Origin: Coix lacryma-jobi var. lacryma-jobi | Lineage: Eukaryota; Streptophyta; Magnoliopsida; Poales; Poaceae | NCBI GenBank assembly: GCA_009763385.1 | Contig: CM019826.1 | Location: 81,911,942-81,975,941, forward strand | Direction of reading: 5' to 3' | Length of the DNA: 64,000 nucleotides | Part shown: positions 21,125 through 32,080 of the stretch, in pieces | How the letters are laid out: each line of letters opens with the position of its first letter | How positions within the stretch are numbered: the stretch's first letter is position 1 | Program-made: the position numbers and the translations under genes | The notes under the pieces: generated by a model | Databases searched by the model: none | Seen by the model: only the letters and a program-made list of their open reading frames with translations | Told to the model about the DNA's origin: nothing

Positions 21125-23264
21125 TGCGAATACATGGTGTAGAGCGAGTCTCTGTGTGATATGTTGTCAATGAGCTGATGCAGCCTTTCTTTGGCTGGTG
21201 TTGTGCAGTGTCGAGCACGTTAGACAGTGATCGATAGGCGGGTAAGTCAAGTTGCACGTGCCCGTGCCGACGGACCGGGCCGATTGAAGGATGGGCTGCC
21301 TGCCCGTGCCGGCCGGTACGGGCCATTCCGATGTATCGGACTGAAGCCGGACGTGGACTTGGACTGATGTACTGAGGCGCGGAGGATCAGCTTTTGGTGG
21401 CTGGCACAACCTGATCCTTCTACATCAAGGCGAGAAGTGCGTCATGTCGTGGAAGGTGACAAAGGCGTTGCATCCCCTCTCCGACGTCGGTTGTTGGTGA
21501 GAGCCCGGTAAAACCCAACGTGGACGGTTTCCAGGTTGGGGCCGCAAAACCTGGTGTTGGGTTTCCATGTTGAGGCCCACAAAACCTGGGCGCGACGTTT
21601 TCCAGTGGCCCAAAACCTGGCGTGTCCTGTTTCCTCGCGGTTTAGTGGGCCCTCAAACTTCGGGCGGACTGTTTCCGAAGTTTAGCCACCCAAAACGCGG
21701 GCTGGAGCCTGTTCCTCCCGTTAGGGCCTCAAAACGGGGCTGAATGGAAACGGCTGTTCCCGGTTTTGGAGCCACAAACCGGGGGTGCAAGTGGTGTTCG
21801 GCACGTGGCGGCGATCCTAAGGTTCGTGGAGGGCACGGAGACCGTCGGGCGTGGCCGTCGGATCTACCTCCACCAAGCGGGTGGACAAATAAGCCTTGGG
21901 TTACTGTTCCGCTCTTAAAATAATAGTGAGAGTGGTTAAGTAGGAAATATACTTAGTCTAGGTTAGTAAAGTAGTCCGGGAGACAACCCCCTCCCTTCCT
22001 CAGTTTAGTCATTCTCATTTGCTTCCGCATCCTGCCTTAAGGATTTCCTGCTCTCACCATCCCCTGCTGTAGCTAGCTGAGATCCCGCAGAGAGACTCCA
22101 CTCTGTGTACTGTTGATTCGAGAAGTGAGGGGGCAGGCCGTGATCCTCACCTTGATCCCAATCGCTTGATTGTCAATTCGCGTTTTGTTTCAATGTTCAC
22201 ATTTCTCGCGGTTTGCTTTGGCCTTGAGTTTTTTCCGTCGCTTTCTCTTTGTGCTCGGTTTTCATTTTTTGGTCGATCCGTTTGAACTGAGTTGTTCTAG
22301 ATGTGAGGGCACTTCTCCTCCAAGAATCCTCCTCTAACCTCACGTCTAGGAGATCGATCGATTTTCGTTCGGGTCACTTTTTCTTTCCTTTTTCCTCCCG
22401 AAAATCGCTTTCGATTCACACCTGATTTGGAGTTAGGTTCGGCCATGATCTCTTAGGATGCTCACTAACCTCCCTTGTGACTTCACTCACCAGTTTGATT
22501 CCTTGAGGATTTGTTTTGGTGAGTTCTAGTGAATCGGTGGACGACGTGAATTCGCGGTGACCCGGACGCTCAATTCCACACCTGGAGACGCTGCTACAGT
22601 GCGTCCGGTGGTGTGAACTCTCTTAGTTTTCCCCCCCCCCCCTTTTTGCATTGACCGTACGCTCTGTTTCAATCGATCGGCGCTCCCTTCAGTCAGTCCG
22701 GGTCAGATACAGAGAGTTCCAAACCTGTTTTTTTCAAGCGACCGACGCGTCCGTGTCAAGCGACCGGACGCTCTAGTGAGTCGGTCAGTTCGTAAAAACC
22801 TGACCAGACGTTTACCAACCAGACTCGCCTCTATCACTGTTCCGTGCGGTTTTTGACCTGATCGACGCTCAGTAACGACTCGGAAAACACAAAACACTTT
22901 AGCACCGTGCGTCCGGTCAGCGAACAAGACTCCCATGCCGATTTCTGACGACCAGTACCGCTTCGGTCCCTCAGACCGACGCATGGCGAGTCCGGTCACT
23001 CTGTTTCGCGCCGTCCTCCGTTAGCGGTTCGTTCGTTCTGATCGTAATTCAATTCCGTCTTTTGGGTTGGGCTTTCTAGAGTTATCTAGTGTCCCCGCTT
23101 GCTTCTAGTGAACATCCCCCTCTCTAAGGGTCGTGACATTAGCAAGCTCTAGTTTCTTTTGGGTTGAGGTTTTTGGACAGTGGCATCTAGTTTCCAAAGA
23201 AATATTTTGAATCTCCCATTCCCCCCCCTCTGTCCGCTTTCGGGTAGCCTCTCTTCGTCCTTCA
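21125..23264 (+). repeat. Noisy second LTR of the block (LTR1-type throughout)
   Basis: It starts TGCGAATACATGG and ends TCGTCCTTCA. Unlike LTR2 at the equivalent place of the clean array, its 3' part is LTR1-type (AGACTCGCCTCTATC near 22820). So the block does not simply repeat the clean array; it has the arrangement LTR1-int1-LTR1-gag. Confidence 0.75.
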
Positions 23265-23318
23265 TTGGTATCGGACGGTTAAGATCTTCACCTAGCCGTT
23301 CCAATCCACCAAGGCGAC

Positions 23319-24845
23319 ATGGATCGCGGCGTGGGCAACCCCGTTTTTTTTTTTGTTTTCGATGGGACGGAACTATGCGTATTGGAGATACGTAATGTGC
23401 CTATTTACAGAGCTTGGGTTGGGCGCTTCGTCTTGGATCATTTGCAAACTCCCCTGATTACGTGGTCTTGCTGCTCGTTGACCAACAAGCATATGATGAG
23501 CCACTATGCCATTAGCCGGCCCGTAATGGCTCTTTTTTTCTTGTTTTTGACTGGTGGAGTTTATCTGTTTCTCACCCCCTCGCTCCGCCTCTGAGATCTG
23601 GGAACACTCGCAATGCGTTTCATGAGGCACCTCCAAGTCAAAACCCGACTCTACGAGTCGTTCAACGAGAGTATGAAAATTTAGACAGCACCTTGGCGAG
23701 AGCATAAAAGTTTATTGCTCTTCGCTTTCAGGTGATTGTCAACAGGATGAGGCTAACAGAGAGCTTTGCCATTTGACGATCATGAGCGTGCCTTGAAGCT
23801 TTTTGCACACTCTTGACCGTTCGGGGTTGACTCCATGTTCAGCAATCATCCAATCGCCGACTATGCGACCACTCACCTGCGACGGCTCTTCAGTAACTCA
23901 GTCCAGTGAGATTATGCTATGTCTAGTGGCTTCTTTTGAAAATCCTTCTCGCCCTTCCATGCTGGTTTCACGGCTCTTCCTCTAACCCCTCACGGCTTTG
24001 CGCTTTCTTCTCTCTTTTCTTCTTGACAGAGGACCAGCTGGAGTCTTTGGGAGAATTACATTGGGCTTTGCTCCCAACCGGTTCTCCGCGTTTCCACAAA
24101 CAACCCATAACCGTCGTCGAGGAGGAGGAACGCACGGTATGCTACGAGTGCGCGACCTCACCGACCACGTCAGTCAATCGCTACTGCCCCAAGAAGAAGA
24201 ACGCATCTTGGTAAGGCGTCACGTGCCACAGCGACTCCTCCAAGTACAAGGGAGCAGCACGTTCCCCCACGCCCAAGAAGCGGGCGGCTTCGACAAAGAG
24301 TACCTCAAAGAAGAAGTACTTGGAGAACAACACTGAGCACGGCCGTTCTTCGCCACGCTCGCGAGTCACGGCTCGGATGACTACTCGCCACTCGGCGATG
24401 ATGATCGCGAGAAGAAAAAGAGGATCGAGGACAAGCTGAACGGCCTCTCTCATTCGCCGACGACGACGGCTTTCTGCAACCATGGACATGGCGCTGGGCG
24501 ATGAGGTCGACGGCACCGGAGCGTCACCCTCGGACCGCCAACACGACGCAACACCTCCCCGGTAGCTCTTACCACACTAGCTTTCCTCCTAGGTTGATAA
24601 GTTGCCTGCTGCCCTCCTTAGCAGATAAGTTGCCTTAGGCGTGCCGCTAAGAGCGCAAGAGTTTAGCAAAGTGGGAGGACACGGTGAAGAGCTTGGAGTT
24701 GCTGTTCCAACCCGTGGTTTGTGGCGGAGGAGTTGGAGTGCGAGATTGCGCCGCCACATGACGGATCTTCTCACTCTGAGAGTAAGCATCCCGCGCTGGT
24801 AGATGAGGTGTTACGAGCTCCGAGCTAGACCGCCAAGGCTGTTGG
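23319..24845 (+). pseudogene. Noisy second gag copy, cut at 24845
   Basis: The start CGACATGGATCGCGGC is intact and the SIRE capsid region, first knuckle and acidic part follow with many indels. Around 24420 it has the int1-type string GATCGAGGACAAGCTG rather than the int2 version. It stops within the CxxC coiled-coil region, where the sequence flips to a - strand gag. Confidence 0.75.
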
Positions 24846-27125
24846 GGTCGAACATTCGGCACCATGTACATCATGGAAAGGATGGTACATGTCCGGGTTG
24901 TTCATCTCCCTAGCACGGCGCGCCTCTCTCTTGCGCCTAAAGCAGAACTCGCTCAAGTGTCCATCTCTCCCATAGAAATCACAATGGTACCTCACCGCAC
25001 GCAAAGGGGGTTGTTGGTACTCATGGCTGTGGGTGTGGATCACTTTGCCCTTCTGTGGCAACTCCTCCTGGATAGGTGGCATTGTGTCCAGCTTGTTCTT
25101 TAGGTGGTTGGGTTTGGGATGCCACACTTGGTTCTTGGGTGGAGCTCGTGGAGGTTCTTCAAACACCCCATCCTTGGTGGTAGGCTTGACGGGCTCTTTA
25201 GGTGGAAGCTTGGTCAGTTTGGGAGTAGTGGTGGAGTTGGGCTTCTCACTAGGATTCAGACCACTCGACTCTCCAATCTTCCCAGAAGCAGAAAGATCAA
25301 CACCCTGAGCAAGACCTACACCAGAACCTCCAGCAGCTCGCTTAAATTGGGAGATCATCATCCCGAGCTGCGGCTCACTACAAGAGACCCATGACAAGAT
25401 GGTCCGAAGGTATGTGTTTTCCTCCTCGGTTTGCATCTTGCCATGCTTGACATTCGCAATCTCCATCTCCAAACCCTCACACAAAGCACACTTAGCCACA
25501 CAAGTGCTACCTGAGTTGGCGTCCTCAAGAGACACAATCTTGACATTCTTCTCTACCAACTCAGATTGCAAGACAGGACAAGTCTTGCACGCACCCAACA
25601 GAGAGGTTCTAGCCTTCAGCTCATCCACCTCTCCTACCAACGCAGCATACTTACCTCTCAAAGTGAGAAGGTCAGTCATGTGCGTGGTGCACATCTCACA
25701 CTCAACCTCCTCAGACACGACCACGGTGGACTTGGCAAACTCAAGCTCTCTCACCGTGTCCTCCCACTTCTGCCTAAACTCCTTGCGCTCTCTAGCGGCA
25801 CGCCTAAGCAACTTATCCTGACTAAGGAGCGCGGCAGTAAGCTTCTCAACCTCAGCAGAAAGCTCGTCGTGGGTGAGAGATACCTGGGAGGTGTGGTCGT
25901 CGTCGTCGTCGTTCCGAGGGGAGTGCTCCAGCTTGCCGTCGACCTCATCACCAAGCGCCATGGTGCAGAAGCCGTCGTCGTCGGCGAAGAAGCAGAGACC
26001 GTTCAGCTTGTCCTCGATCCTCTTCTTCTTCTCGGACTCGTCATCGCTTGAGCAAGCGGAGTCATCATCCGAGCCGTCGATGTCGCTGAGCGTGGCGAAG
26101 AACGCACGCTGCTCAGCCTGGGCCTTCTCCAAGTACTTCTTCTTGATGTACTCCTTGTCGAAGCCGCCCCTCCGCTTGTGCCTCGGGGGAACGTACTTCT
26201 CCTTGCGCTTGCCAGAGTCGTACTTGTGCCCATGATCGCCCTTCCCCGAATGCTTGTTCTTTTTGGGGCAGTTGGCGATGAAGTGGTCGGGGTCGCCGCA
26301 CTCATAGCATCCTGAGCGTCCTCCTCCGCGGCGACGGTTCATGCGGTTGTTGTGAAACCGCGAGAACCGGTTGGCGAGCATCACTAGCTCGTCATCCCTT
26401 AATGACTCAAGCTGGTCCTCTGTGACAGAAAAGAGAGATGAAAGAGCAAAACCTCCAGAGGGGTTAGAAGAGCCAGAAACCAAAGCCATAGTCGGGCCAG
26501 AAGGATTCTCATAAGAAGCCCTTGACATGGCGTCAATCTCACTAGACTTGAGCTTACTAAAGAGCTCGTCGCAGATGAGGGTCTCATAGTTAGACGATTC
26601 GATGATCGCCTGGACCTTTGAGTCCAACACTGACCGATCAAGAGTGTGCAAAAGCTTCAAAGCCCTCTCATGATCGTCAAAAGGCAACAGCTCCTTGTTT
26701 GCTCTCATCTTGTTGACAATAACCTGAAAGCGAGCGAATAAACTCTATATGCTCTCGCCAAGCATATGTCGAAAGTTCTCATACTCCTGCTTGTGCGACT
26801 CATAGAGGCGGGATTTGACCTGAGTGGTTCCCTCATGGAAGCGCATGAGGGTCGCCCAAATCTCGCGAGCCGTGGGGAGATGAGAAACGCGATCAAACTC
26901 GGACATGCTCAAACAGGAGAACAAGGCGTTACGTTCCCGGCTATTGGCCTCGTGCTCATCGATCTGGAGCTAAGTGACACAAGCAGCCAAGACAACGTAA
27001 TCATCCCTGTTGCAAATCTCCCAAACAGAAGAGCCCATGCTCTGGAGATAGGCCGACATGCGTATCTTCCAATACGCATAGTTCATCCCATCAAAGAATG
27101 GCGGTTTGCCCACACCGCGATCCAT
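24846..27125 (-). pseudogene. gag: SIRE gag of reverse element Erev, one nonsense codon, C-terminus cut off
   Basis: Read on the - strand from ATG at 27125, 50 nt after its PBS. Capsid region, knuckle CYECGDPDHFIANC, Lys-rich linker, acidic stretch, CxxC coiled coil (CEMC, CKTC, CALC) and second knuckle CDFYGRDGHLSEFC follow. Two defects are visible: TAG at 26747-26745 (codon 127) where the other copies have GAA, and a Tyr replacing the second Cys of the second knuckle. The frame is the same on both sides of the stop. The gene ends at about 24846 in the region NPDMYHPFHD, before the Arg-rich tail, at an inverted join to a + strand gag copy. No pol is attached. Confidence 0.85.
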
Positions 27126-27174
27126 GTCGCCTTCTGTGGATCTAGAACCGGCTAAGGTGGAAGATCCTTAACCC

Positions 27175-27186
27175 GCTCCGATACCA
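27175..27186 (-). other. Primer-binding site of Erev
   Basis: The reverse complement reads TGGTATCGGAGC, directly after the LTR end in the - orientation. It has the same one-base variant PBS as E1 and the tandem array. Confidence 0.85.
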
Positions 27187-27188
27187 AT

Positions 27189-29243
27189 TGAAGGACCGAG
27201 AAGCAACCAGAAAGCGACTAGAGGGGGGGTGAATGGGAGCTTCAAATTTTCCTTACGGAAACTAGTAGCCACTGACCCAAGAATCAACCCCCAAAGTGAA
27301 CCTTAGAGCTTGCTAGTGTCCATGACCCTAGATGTAGGGTGGATGCTTCCAAGAAGCACAGCGGGACACTACACAACTCTAGAAAGCCAACGCAAAGGAC
27401 GGAAACCAAAACCGTCAACGAACGAGCGAACCGCGAACGAAACAACGCAGCACAGACTCGACCGGACTCTGTACTGCGTCCAGTCAGAGAGCACCGGACG
27501 CGTCCGGTCGACAGAAAACCAGTTTCAGACCTTACTGTTCATGACCGGACTCTGGTGTACGGTGCGTCCGGTCAAGTCAGTAGCGTCCGGTCACAAGGAC
27601 AAAAGCAAGTGAACAGTAAGTATTGTGCGTCTGGTCAGTGGGTGAACGGTGCGTCCGGTCAATGAGTGAACGGTGCGTCCGGTCAAGCCCATAAGTTCAA
27701 CACATGATGTTCAACCACCAGACGCTTTGCCCTAGCGTCCGGTCGTCACGAGCGAGCGTCCGGTCACCTCGCAGCAGTGCTGTTCATCCACCGATTCGAA
27801 TCAAACTCTCCCAAAACGAAACCTCTAGGATTCAAACTTGGAGAGATGAGTCACAAGGAGTATAGTGAGCTATCTCTAAGATATCATGGCTCGAACCTAT
27901 CTCCAAATCGATGAATCGAAGAATTTCGGGGGAGAAGAGAAAACTTGACCCGAAACGAAAATCGATCGATCTCCTAGACCGTGAGGTTAGTGGTGAATTC
28001 CTTCGATGGAAAGAAGTGCCTCACGATCTAGAACAACTTGGTTCAAGCGGATTTGCAAAAGATGAATCGAGCAAAGAGATCAAGCGACGGGAAGAACGTG
28101 GCGAAAAAGGATTCCACGAAGAACACGAACAAAACGCGAATCACACCCATGAATCTACAACCGTGTGGCTACCACACGCTACAACAGTGAGGATACGGCC
28201 TCACTTCCTCAAAATCAATAGTACACAGAGGCAAGTCTCTTTGCGGATCTCAGCTAGCTACTTATCAATAGTACACAGGGGATGGGAGAGCAGGAAACCC
28301 TAAGTGCAAAAGAGCAAATAACTGAGATCGATGGGAGGAGGGTGTCTCCCGACTACTTATCCTACTACTAGCCTAAGTCTATTTCCTACTCTACCCCTCT
28401 CTATTCTAATTACAGAGCGAACCAGCTAAACCCTAGGGTTATTCTGGACCAACTCGATGGTAGGTGTATCCGACGGTCACGCCCGCACAAACCGAAGCGT
28501 TGCCTCGACGCAACCTCCGGATCGCCGCCACGTGCCGCCCTCGCTCTGCACCCCCGGTTTTGTGGCCCAAACCGGGAAACCAGCCTTTCCAGCCAACCCC
28601 CGGTTTTGAGGCCCAAACCGGGAAAACAACCCACCAGCTTCTGAGTTTTGAGGCCAAACTCAGCAAACCCTCAGCACCCAGGTTTTGAGGCCCAAACCTG
28701 GAAACCGTCCTCAGCCCGAGTTTTGTGGCCAAACTCGGAAACCGTCAGCCCGAGTTTTGTGGCCAAACTCGGAAACCGTCCACGCCCAGGTTTTGAGGCT
28801 CAAACCTAGAAACCGTCCATCCGATGGTTTTTCCCTGGCTCTACCACCAAACCGACGTCGTAGAGGGGATGCACAGCCCGTGCACCCCGTCCACCGACAC
28901 GTGTCCCTGAGTCCACGACTTAGGCAACACATGACCGCACTTCTTCACTTGTCGTTGTCACAGGCTGCCAGCCACCACAGCTGATCCTCAGGCACTCTGG
29001 TCCCTCAGTCCAAGCCTCACGTCCGCCCTTCACCGCTCGGTTCATAGGCATGGCACGTCCACCGCACGGCACGCCCATCCTTCACCGCACCCGGTCCATC
29101 GGCACGACCCGTCTCAACTTGACCTTCACCTGCCTTCGATCACTGCATGCGTGCTCGACACCTGCACAACACAAGCCAAAGAACATGCGCATCATCCCAG
29201 TTGACAATCACTCAGTGACCCGGCATACACCCATGTATCCGCA
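27189..29243 (-). repeat. 5' LTR of Erev (2055 bp)
   Basis: On the - strand it starts TGCGGATACATGGG (29243) and ends GGTCCTTCA (27189). It carries the palindrome array (about 27446-27775, GACCGGACGC type) and an inverted-repeat hairpin array (about 28550-28810). The adjoining five bases on its outer side are ATTTG (29244-29248). Its partner LTR is not in the window. Confidence 0.9.
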
Positions 29244-29542
29244 ATTTGAAGCCGGATCGCCAACATCGATTTCTCCACCAAACGAACCTATCGCTACCTC
29301 TCGGAAGATCGAGCCGTCCCTCATCACAAGAAATCCTTGAAAGAGCTATATTGATTTGGCTCTGGACGCTGGTGACCGTGCGCCAAGTTCTCTCGCAGCA
29401 AGGCTTCAATGTTGCGTTGGCTTCCCAGAAATTGGGCGAAAAGCTACTCGGGAGTGGCTGGTGGAGGAGGTGGTGGATTGCGGTTGTCCCTGGGGTCCTC
29501 ATTTCCACCACTACCGCCAGCTCCACTACGGGTTGTCGTCAT
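29244..29542 (-). pseudogene. Start of a decayed Ty3/gypsy-like gag
   Basis: On the - strand an ATG at 29542 follows ACATGCAG and opens MTTTRSGAGGSGGNED, then a Pro-rich run, one in-frame TAG, and FAQFLGSQRNIEALLREN. A basic/Gly start, Pro run and helical segment is a common beginning of gypsy Gag proteins. The frame is lost after about 75 codons and the rest is cut off by the Erev LTR. Attribution to gypsy rests on this general pattern only; the lineage is not established. Confidence 0.45.
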
Positions 29543-29894
29543 CTGCATGTATCGATAGCAAGTGATCATTAGGCGGAGTTGCAATTATTGTAGAGAACAA
29601 TAGATCATGCCAACTGAATTTATTCGGAAAACGAATTCACCAAACAATCACAGAGGCATAATAAATTTCAATCCACATCGCAGCATCACATAATAAGATC
29701 ATCTAATACATAACATGCAAAAGCCAACATAAACGTCCATAGTTTTGCTCATACATATGGGACTTTCCAAAGGTCTCGCACCAGGTGCACATAAGTCTTG
29801 CTACTTGTTCTTACATCTCGCCCATAACACAAGCAAAAGATCGGGCTTATCAACATGCGCAAAAGATCACCAAGCTCTAAACATGCGAACTGAT
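29543..29894. other. Non-coding spacer between two decayed reading regions
   Basis: About 350 bp of AT-rich sequence between the - strand gag-like start and an upstream - strand coding end. I see no gene, RNA or clear repeat. It may be the untranslated leader of the gypsy-like gag. Confidence 0.4.
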
Positions 29895-30228
29895 CTACTC
29901 TCTAGCGTCGTCAGCCTCGTCATCATCATCACTAGACACGCCTGAAGAACCACTAGAAGAGCTACTCGGATCCGGGTCCTCCTGAGGAAAGATGGGATTC
30001 CTCTCATTCTCCCTCGGTGGATCTCCACATGCAAGCGGTCATTGTAATCCTACAGGTGGTGAAGTTGTAGCTCTAGGTCTCCCACTCGCAACCTCAACAG
30101 CCTGTTCTCCTCTGAAGCGCGTATGCCCTCAATACAAACACCTCGAAGTGACTCCTCGGTCTCCCTCATGATCAAGGCTAAGAAGGTAGAAGACTCCTGC
30201 TGAACACTGAGCTGATGGGCAGTCTCCT
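29895..30228 (-). pseudogene. C-terminal fragment of an unknown acidic coiled-coil protein
   Basis: On the - strand from 30228 a helical, Glu-rich stretch (MRETEESLRG, then EENRLLRLRVGDLELQLHHL) is followed after a frame break by PRENERNP and a Ser/Asp-rich tail, SSGSSGVSSDDDDEADDARE, with a stop at 29897-29895. The start is removed by LTR1. I do not recognise the protein. Its place just upstream of a gypsy-like gag start suggests an element-encoded extra protein. A decayed host exon is the alternative. Confidence 0.35.
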
Positions 30229-30634
30229 TGCGGATACATAGGTGTATGCCGAGTCTCTGTGTGATGAGTGATTGTCAATGGAGATGATGCGCATGTTCTT
30301 TGGCTTGTGTTGTGCAGGTGTCGAGCACGGAGACAGTGATCGATGGCGGGTGAAGGTCAAGTTGCGACGTGCCGTGCCGACGGACCGGGCGCGATGAAGG
30401 ATGGGCGTGCCGTGCGGCGGACGTGCCATGCCGATGTATCGGACGGTGAAGGGCGGACGTGGACTTGGACTGATGGACTGGAGGCCGGAGGATCAGCTGT
30501 GGTGGCTGGCAGCCTGCGACAGCGACAGGCGGAGAAGTGCGATCATGTCGGTGGAAGGGGTGCACAGGCGGTGCATCCCCTCTACGACGTCGGTTTGTTG
30601 GTAGAGCCCGGGAAAAACCAACGGTGGACGGTTT

Positions 30635-30886
30635 CCAGGTTTGGGCCTCAAAACCTGGGTGCTGGGTTTCCAGGTTGAGCCACAAAACCTGGGCGCGACG
30701 GTTTCCAGGTTGAGCCTCAAAACCTGGGCGTGGGCCGGTTTCCGAGTTTGGGCCTCAAAACTCGGGCGCGGACGGTTTCCGAGTTTGGCCACAAAACTCG
30801 GGCTGGAGGCTGGTTTCCCGGTTTGGGCCTCAAAACCGGGGGCTGATGGAAAAGGCTGGTTTCCCGGTTTGGGCCACAAAACCGGG
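30635..30886 (+). repeat. Array of seven LTR hairpins with changing but paired stems
   Basis: Seven units of about 23-24 bp, each with an 8-bp-class stem around a GGGCCTC- or GGCCAC-type loop. Three units pair CCAGGTT with AACCTGG, two pair CCGAGTTT with AAACTCGG, two pair CCCGGTTT with AAACCGGG. Both arms change together, so pairing is kept. It lies upstream of the TATA-like box, in U3. Confidence 0.75.
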
Positions 30887-31078
30887 GGTGCAGAGTGGTG
30901 GCGGCACGTGGCGGCGATCTGAAGGTTGCGTGGAGGCGACGCGGAAGACCGTGCGGGCGTGGCCGTCGGATCTACCTACCACCAGCGGGTGGACTAGAAT
31001 AGCCTTAGGGTTAGGCTGGTCCGCTCTGTAAATACAGTAGTGAGGGGTAGAGTAGGAAATAGACTTAGTCTAGGTTAG

Positions 31079-31084
31079 TATAAG
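31079..31084 (+). promoter_or_regulatory. TATA-like box of LTR1
   Basis: TATAAG in GTTAGTATAAGTAG, conserved in all SIRE LTRs of this subfamily. The RNA would start within the following 30-40 bp and include the palindrome array in its leader. Confidence 0.5.
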
Positions 31085-31670
31085 TAGTCCAGGGGAGACA
31101 CCCTCCTCCCTATCTCAGTTTTAGTCATCTCATTTGCTTCCTGCACTTAGGATTTCCTGCTCTCCCATCCCCTGCTGTAGCTAGCTGAGATCCGCAGAGA
31201 GACTCCACTCTGTGTACTGTTGATTCGAGGAAGTGAGGCCGTATCCTCACCTTGGATCCCATCTCTTGGTGTCAATTCGCGTTTTGATTTCATGTTCATC
31301 ATGTTCTTCGCGGTTTGCTTTGTGCCTTGAGTTTTTCCGTCGCTTGATCTTTGTGCTCGGTTCATCTTTTGCGATTCCGTTTGAACTGAGTTGTTCTAGA
31401 TTGTGAGGCACTTCTTTCCTCCGAAGGAATCATCCTCTAACCTCACGGTCTAGGAGATCGATCGATTTTTCGTTTCGGGTCACTTTTCTTTCCTTTTCCC
31501 GAAATCCTTCGATTCACCGATTTGGAGTTAGGTTCGAGCCATGATCTCTTAGAGATAGCTCACTAACCTCCTTGTGACTTCACTCACCAAGTTTGATCCC
31601 TTGAGGATTTGTTTTGGATGAGTTCTAGTCGAATCGGTGGACGAACAGTGAATTCGCGGGGTGACCGGAC

Positions 31671-32080
31671 GCTCCATTCAACGACCGGACGCTGCTACAG
31701 TGCGTCCGGTGGTTGAACTCTGCCTGAGTTCTTTTGCTTGACCGAACGCTCTGTTCAAATCGATCGGACGCTCCCTTCAGTCAGTCCGGTCAGAAACAGA
31801 GAGGTTCCAAACCTGTTTTTCAGCGACCGGACGCGTCCGGTGTCAAGCGACCGGACGCTCTAGTGAGTCCGGTCAGTTCGTAAAACCTGACCAGACGTTA
31901 CCAACCGGACTCGCCTCTATCACTGTTCATTGCGGTTGTTTTGACCTGATCGGACGCTCAGTAAACGACCGGACACTTGAGCACCGTGCGTCCGGTCGCG
32001 AACAGAGAGCTCCCAGAGCCGATTTCTGACGACCGGACGCGTCCGGTCCCTGCAGACCGGACGCAGGCCAGAGTCCGGTC
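31671..32080 (+). repeat. Palindrome array (GACCGGACGC / GCGTCCGGTC) in LTR1 R-U5
   Basis: About seventeen copies of a 9-10 bp motif in both orientations, several fused to perfect palindromes such as ACCGGACGCGTCCGGT. Spacing is irregular (10-50 bp). Sister LTR-B copies carry a different palindromic core at the same place. Confidence 0.75.

Larger units (their letters stand above)
8738..24845. other. 16 kb indel-riddled collinear copy of neighbouring elements (probable unpolished or misassembled sequence)
   Basis: The whole block follows the order seen from about 27400 on: reverse LTR, gypsy fragment, LTR, gag, pol, 3' UTR, LTR, gag. It differs by very frequent 1-2 bp losses and gains, often in homopolymers, while CpG-rich motifs such as GACCGGACGC mostly survive. 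Regions matching 900-codon frames here hold no frame longer than about 190 codons. Natural decay of methylated plant elements is dominated by C-to-T changes, so sequencing error is the better reading. Diagnostic bases (3' UTR start, middle of the second gag, 3' end of the second LTR) match int1/LTR1, not int2/LTR3. Confidence 0.75.

Noticed and set aside
30635..30886. Regularly spaced palindromic repeats resembling a CRISPR array
   Set aside because: Spacers are not uniform or unique, the repeats sit inside a eukaryotic LTR, and every LTR copy has the same units.
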